The notes under the pieces were generated by a model, which worked only from the letters and a program-made list of their open reading frames with translations, had not been told where the DNA came from and made no database searches. From contig NZ_JBFONT020000003.1 of assembly GCF_040779325.2 (NCBI RefSeq), positions 248,001 to 312,000 of the forward strand: 64,000 bases of DNA, in the 5' to 3' direction. The DNA comes from Aestuariibius violaceus. GTDB taxonomy: Bacteria; Pseudomonadota; Alphaproteobacteria; Rhodobacterales; Rhodobacteraceae. This document shows positions 15,858-23,969 of the stretch, piece after piece. Every line of letters begins with the position of its first letter. Position 1 is the stretch's first letter. The position numbers and the translations under genes were made by a program.

Positions 15858-18800
15858 ATGGCGCGTCATGACGTTTCGTTGAGTGACCGGTTCGATCTGG
15901 AGAAATCGCCGGTTCTGTTGAACGGGACGCAGGCGCTTGTCCGGCTGATGCTGATGCAGGCAGCGCGGGACAAGGCGGCGGGGCTGAACACGGCCGGATA
16001 TGTCACCGGGTATCGCGGATCGCCGCTGGGGGCGGTCGATCTGCAGATGCAGCGGGCGCACAAGCACCTTTCCGCCACGAATGTCACCTTCCAGCCGGGG
16101 CTGAACGAGGATCTGGCCGCGACGGCCATGTGGGGCACCCAGCAGGCGGAGCTGCGTGGCGAGGGCAAGTATGACGGGGTCTTCGGGCTTTGGTACGGGA
16201 AGGGCCCCGGGGTCGACCGGTCGGGCGATGTGATGCGGCACGCCAACATGGCGGGGACGTCCAGGCATGGCGGCGTGCTGATGGCGATGGGGGACGACCA
16301 TACGGGCGAGTCGTCGACGACCTGTCACCAGTCGGACTGGGCGTTGGTCGATGCCTATATGCCGGTCGTTTCGCCTGCGGGGGTGCAGGAGATCCTGGAT
16401 TACGGGCTTTATGGCTGGGCGCTGAGCCGGTTCGCGGGCGTCTGGGTGGGGCTGAAGACAATGAAGGACACGGTCGAGGTGACGTCGGTCGTGGACGGAC
16501 GGCCCGACCGGATGTCGTTCGTTCTGCCGGAGTTCGAGATGCCCGACGGCGGGCTGAACATTCGGCTGGTCGATCACTGGGTGCCGCAGGAAGCGCGGAT
16601 GATCGATTTCAAGCGCCATGCGGCGGAAGCGTTTTCGCGCGCCAACGGCATGGACAAGCGGATGTGGGGCAAGCCGGGGGCGAAGATCGGCCTGGTGGCC
16701 GCCGGCAAGAACTGGCTGGACCTGGTCCATGCGCTGGCGCTTCTCGGGATCGACGAGGCGGAGGCGGAGCGGCTGGGCATCACGACCTATAAGGTCGGCC
16801 AGACCTTCCCGCTGGATATGGACGGATTTCATGAGTGGGCCGAGGGGCTGAGCCTGATCGTCGTGGTCGAAGAGAAGCGCAAGCTGATCGAGGTACAGGT
16901 CAAGGAGGCGATCTTTGACGACCGGCGCGGGCGGCGCGTCTATGGCTGGCACAAGGGCGACAATTACGAGAACGGGCGGCGGCTGGAGCTGTTTCCGACG
17001 CGGTACGCTCTGGATCCGGTGATGATCGCCGAGAAGCTGGGCGGCGTGCTGATCGAGGAAGGCCGCCGGACCGACCGGATCGAGGCGGGGCTGGCGAAGA
17101 TTGCGGAGGCGAAGCGGGCGGACAATTCGGAAGAGCTGGCGGTGCGGACGCCCTATTTCTGTTCGGGCTGCCCGCACAATACCTCGACCAAGCTGCCGGA
17201 GGGAAGCCGGGCCTACGCGGGGATCGGGTGTCACATCATGGCGATGTGGATGGACCGCGAGACGCTGGGCTACACGCATATGGGGGGCGAGGGCGCGAAC
17301 TGGATCGGCGAAGCGCCGTTTTCGAACACCAACCACGTATTTCAGAACCTGGGCGATGGGACCTATAACCATTCTGGCCTGATGGCGATCCGCGCGGCGA
17401 TCGCGGCGGGGACGAACATCACCTACAAAATCCTCTACAACGATGCGGTCGCGATGACCGGCGGGCAGAAGAACGAAGGCGATCTGAGTGCCGATCAGAT
17501 TTGCCGGGAGCTGCAGGCGATCGGGGTCAAGGAGATCGCGCTGGTTCACGATCCGAAGGAGGAGGTCGATTTCTCGGTCTTTCCGAAGGGGCTGGATATT
17601 CACGAGCGGGACGATCTGCCGAAAGTGATGGAGCGGATCCGCGAGGTGCCCGGCGTATCGGCGATCGTCTATATCCAGACCTGCGCGGCCGAGAAGCGGC
17701 GGCGGCGGAAGCGGGGTGAGTTCCCGGATCCCGACCGGCGGATCTTCATCAACACCGATGTCTGCGAGGGGTGCGGCGATTGCGGGGTGCAGTCGAACTG
17801 CGTGAGCCTCGTGCCGGTCGAAACCGAGCTTGGGCGCAAGCGGGCGGTCGATCAGTCTTCGTGCAACAAGGATTATTCCTGCGTGAAAGGGTTCTGCCCG
17901 TCCTTCGTCAGCGTCTCGGGCGGCAAGATCCGCAAGCAGGCGACGGCGGAGGTGGAGATCGGGGAGTTGCCGGAGGCGGCGCTGCCAGCGATCGACGGGA
18001 CGCATAACGTGGTGATTACGGGTGTCGGCGGCACGGGGGTCGTGACGATCGGGGCTGTGATGGCGATGGCGGCGCATCTGGACGGGAAGGGCGCCGGGAT
18101 GATGGAGATGGCGGGCCTCGCCCAGAAAGGTGGGGCGGTGCATATCCATTGTCGGATTGCCGAGCGGCCCGAGGATATCAGCGCGATCCGGGTGGCGACG
18201 GGGGAGTGCGATACGCTGATCGGGGGCGATCTGGTGGTGAGCGCGGGGGCGAAGACGTTGGGGCTGACCTCGGCGGGGCGGACGCGGGCGGTGGTGAACA
18301 GCCATGAGATCATCACCGGCGATTTCACGCGGAACCCGGAGTTCCGGCTGCCGACGGAGCGGCTGTCGCTGAGCCTGGAGCGTCGGCTGCAGGAGCGGTT
18401 GTCGATGTTCGATGCCTCGGCGCTGGCGAAGGCGCTGATGGGGGATTCGATTTTTTCGAACATGATGATCTTTGGGGCGGCCTGGCAGGCCGGTGGGGTG
18501 CCGATTGCCTTGGACGCCGTTCGGACGGCGATCGAGCTGAACGGGGCCGCCGTGGAGCGGAATCTGCGGGCCTTCGACCTGGGCCGGTGGGCGTTCCTGA
18601 ACCCCGAGGAGGTCGCGCGGGTGATCGAGCCGACGGTGGTCGAGCTGCCGAAGAGCCTAGAGGAGAAGATCGCGTTCCGGGAGCGGCATCTGACGGAATA
18701 TCAGGGGGCGCGGCTGGCCAAGCGGTATCGGAAAGCGGTCGAGCGGTTCGCGGATCCGGCGCTGAAGGAGGCCGTGGCGCAGGGCTATCACAAGCTGCTC

Positions 18801-19277
18801 GCCTATAAGGACGAGTTCGAGGTGGCGCGGTTGTTGATGACGACGCGCCAGAAGGCGGAGGCCGAGTTCGAGGGGGATCTGAAACTGACCTATCACCTCG
18901 CCCCGCCGATGCTGCCGGGGAAAGATGCTCAGGGGCGGCCCAAGAAGCGTGGGTTTGGGGCGTGGATCGAGCGGGCCTATCCGCTGCTGGCGCGGATGAA
19001 GGTGCTGCGCGGCACGCCGTTCAACCCGTTCGGCTACACCGAAGAGCGGAAGATGGAGCGGGCGCTGATCAAGCAATATGAGGGGGATCTGGATGTGATC
19101 GCCTCGGCGCCCGAAACCGGTCGCGAGGCGGCGGTCGCGCTGGCAGCGCTGCCGCTTGAGATCCGGGGCTTCGGGCCGGTGAAGGCGGCGAACGAAGCAA
19201 AGGCGGCGAAGCGGCGGGAAGAGCTTCTGGCGACGATCCGGGCGGGTGATGCACCTCTGCGTGAGGCGGCCGAGTAG
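15858..19277 (+). CDS. indolepyruvate ferredoxin oxidoreductase family protein (fused subunits)
   Basis: A 1139-residue fused 2-oxoacid:acceptor oxidoreductase that decarboxylates aryl-pyruvates to aryl-acetyl-CoA using thiamine diphosphate and iron-sulfur clusters. N-terminal pyrimidine-binding region: GYRGSPLGAVD, GDDHTGESSTT. TPP-binding core: SGCPHNTSTK, GIGCHIMAMWMD, GDGTYNHSG, NDAVAMTGGQ. A cysteine cluster CEGCGDCGVQSNC is followed by a second, CNKDYSCVKGFC, for Fe-S centres. The last 450 residues hold the gamma-type domain (GVGGTGVVTIG) and a C-terminal family extension. GGGAGG seven bases before ATG 15858 decides the start. Divergent LysR control is likely. Expected role: phenylalanine, tyrosine and tryptophan breakdown. 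Confidence 0.9.
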   Translation: MARHDVSLSDRFDLEKSPVLLNGTQALVRLMLMQAARDKAAGLNTAGYVTGYRGSPLGAVDLQMQRAHKHLSATNVTFQPGLNEDLAATAMWGTQQAELRGEGKYDGVFGLWYGKGPGVDRSGDVMRHANMAGTSRHGGVLMAMGDDHTGESSTTCHQSDWALVDAYMPVVSPAGVQEILDYGLYGWALSRFAGVWVGLKTMKDTVEVTSVVDGRPDRMSFVLPEFEMPDGGLNIRLVDHWVPQEARMIDFKRHAAEAFSRANGMDKRMWGKPGAKIGLVAAGKNWLDLVHALALLGIDEAEAERLGITTYKVGQTFPLDMDGFHEWAEGLSLIVVVEEKRKLIEVQVKEAIFDDRRGRRVYGWHKGDNYENGRRLELFPTRYALDPVMIAEKLGGVLIEEGRRTDRIEAGLAKIAEAKRADNSEELAVRTPYFCSGCPHNTSTKLPEGSRAYAGIGCHIMAMWMDRETLGYTHMGGEGANWIGEAPFSNTNHVFQNLGDGTYNHSGLMAIRAAIAAGTNITYKILYNDAVAMTGGQKNEGDLSADQICRELQAIGVKEIALVHDPKEEVDFSVFPKGLDIHERDDLPKVMERIREVPGVSAIVYIQTCAAEKRRRRKRGEFPDPDRRIFINTDVCEGCGDCGVQSNCVSLVPVETELGRKRAVDQSSCNKDYSCVKGFCPSFVSVSGGKIRKQATAEVEIGELPEAALPAIDGTHNVVITGVGGTGVVTIGAVMAMAAHLDGKGAGMMEMAGLAQKGGAVHIHCRIAERPEDISAIRVATGECDTLIGGDLVVSAGAKTLGLTSAGRTRAVVNSHEIITGDFTRNPEFRLPTERLSLSLERRLQERLSMFDASALAKALMGDSIFSNMMIFGAAWQAGGVPIALDAVRTAIELNGAAVERNLRAFDLGRWAFLNPEEVARVIEPTVVELPKSLEEKIAFRERHLTEYQGARLAKRYRKAVERFADPALKEAVAQGYHKLLAYKDEFEVARLLMTTRQKAEAEFEGDLKLTYHLAPPMLPGKDAQGRPKKRGFGAWIERAYPLLARMKVLRGTPFNPFGYTEERKMERALIKQYEGDLDVIASAPETGREAAVALAALPLEIRGFGPVKAANEAKAAKRREELLATIRAGDAPLREAAE

Positions 19278-19318
19278 GTTTCTTGATCGGGGCCCGTCAG
19301 GGGCCTAACTTGCGCGCC

Positions 19319-20248
19319 ATGGGTTTGGGCAGGAAATCCGAGATGGCTTTGGTCCGCGCCAACGGGAAGGTGGCGCGTGACATCAGCTATTCGCACTCGG
19401 CCGAGACGCGGGGCGGGCGGACGATGATCCGCCTGATGGAGAATGCCACCGGGCGCCTGCGGCTGATCAAGAAGGCGCAGGGGTATGAAGACGACGTGGC
19501 TCGGGGCCTCGACTTCTGGCAGGTGATGACGGCGCGTTACGGAATGACGCTGGACGTCATCGGAGGCGCGCTGGAGAACATCCCGGCCGAGGGGCCGCTG
19601 ATCGTGGTGGCCAATCACCCCTACGGCATCCTCGACGGGCTGATGATGGGGCATATCCTGAGCGTGACGCGCGGGGATTTCCGGGTGCTGGCCCATCAGG
19701 TGTTCCGCAAGAGCCCGGATCTGGAGCGGGTGATCCTGCCGATCTCTTTCGATGAGACGAAGGAGGCGGTGCGGCTGAATATGGAGACGCGGGCGGAATC
19801 GCTGCGTTATCTGAAGGACGGCGGCGCGATCGGGGTGTTCCCGGGCGGCACCGTTTCCACCGCGCCGAAGCCGTTTGGCAAGGCGCTTGACCCCAAATGG
19901 CGGTCGTTCACGGCGAAGATGGTGTCGCGGACCGATGCGACGGTTATCCCGATCTTTTTCGAGGGGGCCAATTCGCGGCTGTTCCAGCTGGCGAGCCATC
20001 TGCATTACACGCTGCGGATGAGCCTTCTGATCCGGGAGTTCCGGGCGCGGGTGAATACGCCGGTGCGAGTGGTGGTCGGTACGCCGATTCCGCAGGCCGA
20101 GATTGCGGCGCGGAAAAGCGACCCGAAAGAGTTGATGGATTTCCTGCGCCAGACGACATATGCGCTTTCTCCAAAGCCGGTCCGGGCCGACAGGCTCGGG
20201 TTTGAGTTCGAGGAGAAGCATAAGAATGGCGGTCGGCGTCTTCGATAG
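19319..20248 (+). CDS. lysophospholipid acyltransferase family protein
   Basis: A 309-residue membrane-associated acyltransferase of the PlsC superfamily. The catalytic motif is NHPYGILDG, a variant of HX4D with one extra residue, as in a subgroup of alphaproteobacterial acyltransferases. FPGGTVST is the glycerophosphate-binding motif and VIPIFFEGANS follows. It probably acylates a lysolipid during phospholipid or ornithine-lipid synthesis; the substrate is not known. The start is unclear: TTG 19283, ATG 19319 and ATG 19343 are in frame, none with a strong ribosome site. Its end overlaps murI by 23 bases. Confidence 0.8.
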   Translation: MGLGRKSEMALVRANGKVARDISYSHSAETRGGRTMIRLMENATGRLRLIKKAQGYEDDVARGLDFWQVMTARYGMTLDVIGGALENIPAEGPLIVVANHPYGILDGLMMGHILSVTRGDFRVLAHQVFRKSPDLERVILPISFDETKEAVRLNMETRAESLRYLKDGGAIGVFPGGTVSTAPKPFGKALDPKWRSFTAKMVSRTDATVIPIFFEGANSRLFQLASHLHYTLRMSLLIREFRARVNTPVRVVVGTPIPQAEIAARKSDPKELMDFLRQTTYALSPKPVRADRLGFEFEEKHKNGGRRLR

Positions 20249-21035
20249 CGGTCTGGGTGGATTGACGGTTCTTTCGGCGGCGCAGAAGCGGCTGCCGGAC
20301 GTGGATTTCGTTTACTATGCGGATAGCGAGAACGCGCCTTACGGGGTGCGGACGGCGGACGACGTGCATGCGCTGACCAAGCACGCGGTGGAGGATCTGT
20401 GGGGCCGGGGGGCGGATCTGGTCGTGCTGGCGTGCAACACGGCCTCTGCCGCGGCGCTTCGCCGGATGCAGGAGGCGGGCGTGCCCGAGGGCAAGCGGGT
20501 GCTTGGCGTTTTCGTGCCGCTGATCGAGGCGCTGACGGAGCGGCAATGGGGCGACAACTCTCCCCCGCGCGAAGTGGCGGTGAAGCATGTGGCGCTGTTC
20601 GCGACGCCGGCGACGGTGTCGTCGCGCGCGTTCCAGCGGGAACTGGCCTTCCGGGCGATCGGGGTCGATGTGGAGGCGCAGGCCTGCGGCGGGGTCGTCG
20701 ACGCGATCGAGGAGGGGGATCTGATCCTCGCCGAGGCACTGGTGCGGTCCCATGTCGATGCGCTGAAGCGGAAGATGCCGGAGCCGGATGCGGCGGTGCT
20801 GGGCTGCACCCATTATCCGCTGATGGCGGAGGTGTTTCAGGATGCACTGGGGCCGGATGTGACGGTGTTCAGCCAGGCGGATCTGGTGGCCGCGTCGCTT
20901 GCCGATTATCTGGAGCGGCATCCGGAGATGTCGCGCGATGGCGGGTCGGTCTTTCTGACGACGGGCGATCCCAAGCGCGTGTCCGACCGTGCGACACAAT
21001 TCCTCCGACGACGGATCGAATTCGAAGCTGCGTGA
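20226..21035 (+). CDS. murI: glutamate racemase
   Basis: A 269-residue enzyme giving D-glutamate for peptidoglycan. It opens AVGVFDSGLGGLTVL and has YYADSENAPYG, the first catalytic cysteine in LACNTASA and the second in GCTHYPL, all classical. ATG 20226 is preceded by GAGGAG and lies within the end of the acyltransferase gene. The pair is therefore translationally coupled. Confidence 0.93.
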   Translation: MAVGVFDSGLGGLTVLSAAQKRLPDVDFVYYADSENAPYGVRTADDVHALTKHAVEDLWGRGADLVVLACNTASAAALRRMQEAGVPEGKRVLGVFVPLIEALTERQWGDNSPPREVAVKHVALFATPATVSSRAFQRELAFRAIGVDVEAQACGGVVDAIEEGDLILAEALVRSHVDALKRKMPEPDAAVLGCTHYPLMAEVFQDALGPDVTVFSQADLVAASLADYLERHPEMSRDGGSVFLTTGDPKRVSDRATQFLRRRIEFEAA

Positions 21036-21109
21036 TCTTACTTTGATATTCGATTGCGGCCCCTAGGGCCGGGCCGTGTGCCTGCGGGCAGCGGCGAGAG
21101 GAGACCGAG

Positions 21110-22138
21110 ATGACTTATAGAGCCGCCGTTCTGGGCGCGTCGGGCTATACCGGGGCCGAACTGGTCCGGCTGATCGCGACCCATCCCGAGATCGAGATCG
21201 CGGGGCTGTCGGCCGACCGCAAGGCGGGGATGGCGATGGGGCAGGTGTTTCCGCATTTGCGGCATCTGGATCTGCCGGATCTGGTCAAGATCGAGGATCT
21301 GTCGTTTGAGGGCGTGGATCTGGTGTTCTGTGCTTTGCCGCATGCGACGTCTCAAGCGGTGATCGCGGAGTTGCCGGACGATGTGCGGGTCGTGGACCTG
21401 TCGGCGGACTTCCGGCTTCGCGATCCGGAGGCGTATGAGCGGTGGTACGGCAAGCCGCACTCGGCGCCGGAGCTGCAGAAGGAGGCGGTTTACGGGCTGA
21501 CGGAGTTCTATCGCGACGAGATCAAAGGGGCCCGGCTGGTCGCCGGGACAGGGTGCAATGCGGCAACGGGGCAGTATGCCCTCGTGCCGCTGATCCGGGA
21601 GGCGGTGATCGGGCTGGACGACATAATCATCGACCTGAAGACGGGTGTTTCCGGCGCGGGGCGGTCGTTGAAGGAAGGCCTGCTTCATGCGGAGTTGTCG
21701 GAAGGGGCGCATGCCTATTCGGCGGGCGGGACGCACCGGCATCTGGGAGAGTTCGATCAGGAGTTCTCGCGGATTGCCGGGCGCGAGGTGCGGGTGCAGT
21801 TCACGCCGCATCTGATCCCGGCGAACCGGGGGATCCTCGGCACGATTTATGTGAGCGGCGATGCGGCGGCCGTGCATGGGGCGCTGAGTGCGGCCTATGC
21901 AGGGGAAGAGTTCGTCGTTGTGCTGCCGTTCGGAGAGCTTCCGTCGACGCGTCATGTGCGGGGATCGAACTATTGCCATCTCGGGGTTGTAGACGACCGC
22001 ATACCGGGACGGGCTACGGTTGTGGTGGCTCTGGATAACTTGACAAAAGGATCGTCAGGTCAAGCCTTACAGAATGCGAATGTCATGCTGGGTTGCGAAG
22101 AGGGGACGGGGCTGAGACTTGCCCCGGTATTTCCATGA
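21110..22138 (+). CDS. argC: N-acetyl-gamma-glutamyl-phosphate reductase
   Basis: A 342-residue NADPH-dependent enzyme of arginine synthesis. The N-terminal Rossmann motif is AAVLGASGYTGAEL. The catalytic cysteine lies in AGTGCNAATGQYAL. HRHLGEFDQE and FTPHLIPANRGIL are typical of the C-terminal domain. AGAGGAG upstream sets the ATG at 21110. The stop overlaps the ccmE start (ATGA), so ccmE is coupled to argC. Confidence 0.95.
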   Translation: MTYRAAVLGASGYTGAELVRLIATHPEIEIAGLSADRKAGMAMGQVFPHLRHLDLPDLVKIEDLSFEGVDLVFCALPHATSQAVIAELPDDVRVVDLSADFRLRDPEAYERWYGKPHSAPELQKEAVYGLTEFYRDEIKGARLVAGTGCNAATGQYALVPLIREAVIGLDDIIIDLKTGVSGAGRSLKEGLLHAELSEGAHAYSAGGTHRHLGEFDQEFSRIAGREVRVQFTPHLIPANRGILGTIYVSGDAAAVHGALSAAYAGEEFVVVLPFGELPSTRHVRGSNYCHLGVVDDRIPGRATVVVALDNLTKGSSGQALQNANVMLGCEEGTGLRLAPVFP

Positions 22139-22593
22139 GAGGACTGAAGAAACAGCGGCGGATCCAGATCATCGTGCTGGCGGTGGTGGCCTTGGCCCTG
22201 TCGACGGCGCTGATCGGATACGCGATGCGGGACGGGATCAACTTCTTCCGCTCGCCGAGCGAGGTGGTGGCCGAACCGCCCGGGCCGACGGAAGTTTTCC
22301 GCATCGGCGGGCTGGTCGAGGAAGGGTCGGTGTTGCGCGGGCAAGGCACCGCGGTGAGCTTTCGGGTGACCGATGGCGGCGCGTCGGTGCCGGTACGGTT
22401 CGACGGGATTCTGCCGGACCTCTTCGAAGAGGGGCAAGGCATGGTCGGGCAGGGGCGCTATGTGGATGGAACCTTCGAAGCCATTGAAATCCTTGCCAGA
22501 CATGACGAAACCTACATGCCGAAAGAGGTCGTCGACGCCCTGAAAGAGCAGGGGGTGTATCAGGAGCCGGAGGAGAGCTCAGCGGGCTATTAG
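22135..22593 (+). CDS. ccmE: cytochrome c maturation heme chaperone CcmE
   Basis: A 152-residue inner-membrane protein that holds heme covalently in the periplasm before handing it to the CcmF/H ligase. The N-terminal anchor is residues 10-32 (IIVLAVVALALSTALIGYAM). The heme-binding histidine sits in ARHDETYMP near residue 124, with the conserved Tyr four residues on. ATG 22135 overlaps the argC stop. ccmF lies 1.4 kb downstream beyond an endolysin/holin pair. Confidence 0.93.
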   Translation: MRGLKKQRRIQIIVLAVVALALSTALIGYAMRDGINFFRSPSEVVAEPPGPTEVFRIGGLVEEGSVLRGQGTAVSFRVTDGGASVPVRFDGILPDLFEEGQGMVGQGRYVDGTFEAIEILARHDETYMPKEVVDALKEQGVYQEPEESSAGY

Positions 22594-22742
22594 GGTTACC
22601 GCACGTTAAGGTTGACTGTCCGATCGGTAGGGGCGGATTTCGGTAGGATTTGGCGCCGACGGCAGCATGGGCCGTGCGGTGGGGTAAGGGGAGTTTAGGC
22701 ACTGCCCGTCAGGGATTTCCGCCAGACGGAGCGGAGGTCCCC

Positions 22743-23354
22743 ATGCAGTCAGTCAGACAGATCGCGGAAGAGATCGTCGCGCGGGAGGGCGGGTTCGTGA
22801 ACGATCCCGCCGATCCGGGCGGCGCGACGAAATACGGTGTGACGATCCACACGATGCGGCGGCTGGGGCTCGACCTCGACCGGGATGGCGATGTCGACGT
22901 GGCCGATGTGCGGCGTCTGAGCCGGAAAAAGGCTGTGGATATCTTCGTGGAACATTACTACGTCCGCCCGCGGATCAAGGAGTTGCCAGAGGCTCTTCAG
23001 GCGAGCGTGTTTGACATGTACGTCAATGCCGGGGCTAACGCGGTGAAGATCTTGCAGCGGCTTTTCAAGGACATGCGGATCGAAGTTGCGGTCGATGGCG
23101 TGATCGGGCCGCAGACGCTGTCTGCCGCACGGCAGGCGATCGCGGCCGCGCCAGATCATCTGGTCGATGCCTACGGGATCGCGCGGCGGAACTATTATTA
23201 CCGGCTGGCGGATGGCCGGCCGGCGAGCCGGAAATACGCGCGCCGCCGGGATGGCGGGAAGGGCGGCTGGATCAAGCGGGCAGAGGAGTTCATCTCGCCC
23301 CGGTACCACCTGACCGAGGCCGAGCATCGGGCACGGGTGTCGGCATGGGGCTGA
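22743..23354 (+). CDS. GH108-family endolysin, gene-transfer-agent type
   Basis: A 203-residue peptidoglycan hydrolase (N-acetylmuramidase type). GH108 catalytic signature: REGGFVNDPADPGGATKYG with the active glutamate before GG. A C-terminal PG-binding-3-type region includes VDGVIGPQT. Between them DLDRDGDVDVADV resembles an EF-hand/dockerin calcium loop, an addition to the usual GH108 core. There is no signal peptide, as for holin-dependent endolysins. GGAGG precedes ATG 22743 by five bases. The start of the adjacent holin gene overlaps by ten bases. Confidence 0.88.
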   Translation: MQSVRQIAEEIVAREGGFVNDPADPGGATKYGVTIHTMRRLGLDLDRDGDVDVADVRRLSRKKAVDIFVEHYYVRPRIKELPEALQASVFDMYVNAGANAVKILQRLFKDMRIEVAVDGVIGPQTLSAARQAIAAAPDHLVDAYGIARRNYYYRLADGRPASRKYARRRDGGKGGWIKRAEEFISPRYHLTEAEHRARVSAWG

Positions 23355-23917
23355 TCGGGCGGGTGATGACGCTGATCTTCGGCGGCGGTCGGAACGTCGT
23401 GAAGGAGACGGCGGAGGTGTTCCGCGAGAATGCGGAAGCCGCGGGCGTGCGGCAGGCGGCGCTGAAGGGGCAGGCGCTGGAACAGTACGCGGCGGAGTTC
23501 GGGGCACAGCGCGGATGGTTCGATGTCGCGATGGACGGGCTAAACCGGCTGCCACGGCCGTTGCTGGCCTTCGGAACACTGGGGCTTTTCGTCGCGGCGA
23601 TGGTCGATCCGGTCTGGTTCGCGTCGCGGATGCAGGGGATCGCCTTGGTGCCCGACCCGCTCTGGTGGCTGATGGGGGCGATTGTGAGCTTCTATTTCGG
23701 GGCGCGCCATCAGATCAAAAGCCAGGAGTTTCAGCGTTCCGTTGCGGCGACGATGGCGCAGGTGCCGCAGGTCGTGGCGAATGCGGAGGCGCTGGAGGCG
23801 ATGCGGCCCAAGGTCGTGGGGCGCGCGGCGACGGAGAAGGCGGCGGGGCTGACGCTCTCGTCCGTCGCGGCGGCGGAGAACCCGGCCCTGCGCGATTGGC
23901 AGGCGGCTCGCCCGTGA
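23345..23917 (+). CDS. holin of the GTA_holin_3TM family
   Basis: A 190-residue membrane protein whose hydrophobic segments are at about residues 70-90 (PLLAFGTLGLFVAAMVDPVW) and 103-120 (LWWLMGAIVSFYFGARH). The family (known for gene-transfer agents of Rhodobacterales) permeabilises the inner membrane for lysis and particle release. It overlaps the endolysin gene by ten bases, the usual lysis-cassette arrangement, and ends 52 bases before ccmF. Confidence 0.85.
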   Translation: MGLIGRVMTLIFGGGRNVVKETAEVFRENAEAAGVRQAALKGQALEQYAAEFGAQRGWFDVAMDGLNRLPRPLLAFGTLGLFVAAMVDPVWFASRMQGIALVPDPLWWLMGAIVSFYFGARHQIKSQEFQRSVAATMAQVPQVVANAEALEAMRPKVVGRAATEKAAGLTLSSVAAAENPALRDWQAARP

Positions 23918-23969
23918 CCTGACGCCACATGTCATTGGCGGCCCGGGCGACCGTGGTTATAAGACTTCC

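Noticed and set aside
15582..18305. A 907-codon open frame antisense to the oxidoreductase gene
   Set aside because: It is a shadow of GC-biased codons on the other strand: very rich in Arg, Pro and His, and the plus-strand gene is a clear full-length family member.
22594..22742. CtrA site (TTAA-N7-TTAA) before the endolysin gene
   Set aside because: Only one good half (GTTAAG near 22606) is present; the other candidate half is one base off in spacing and imperfect.
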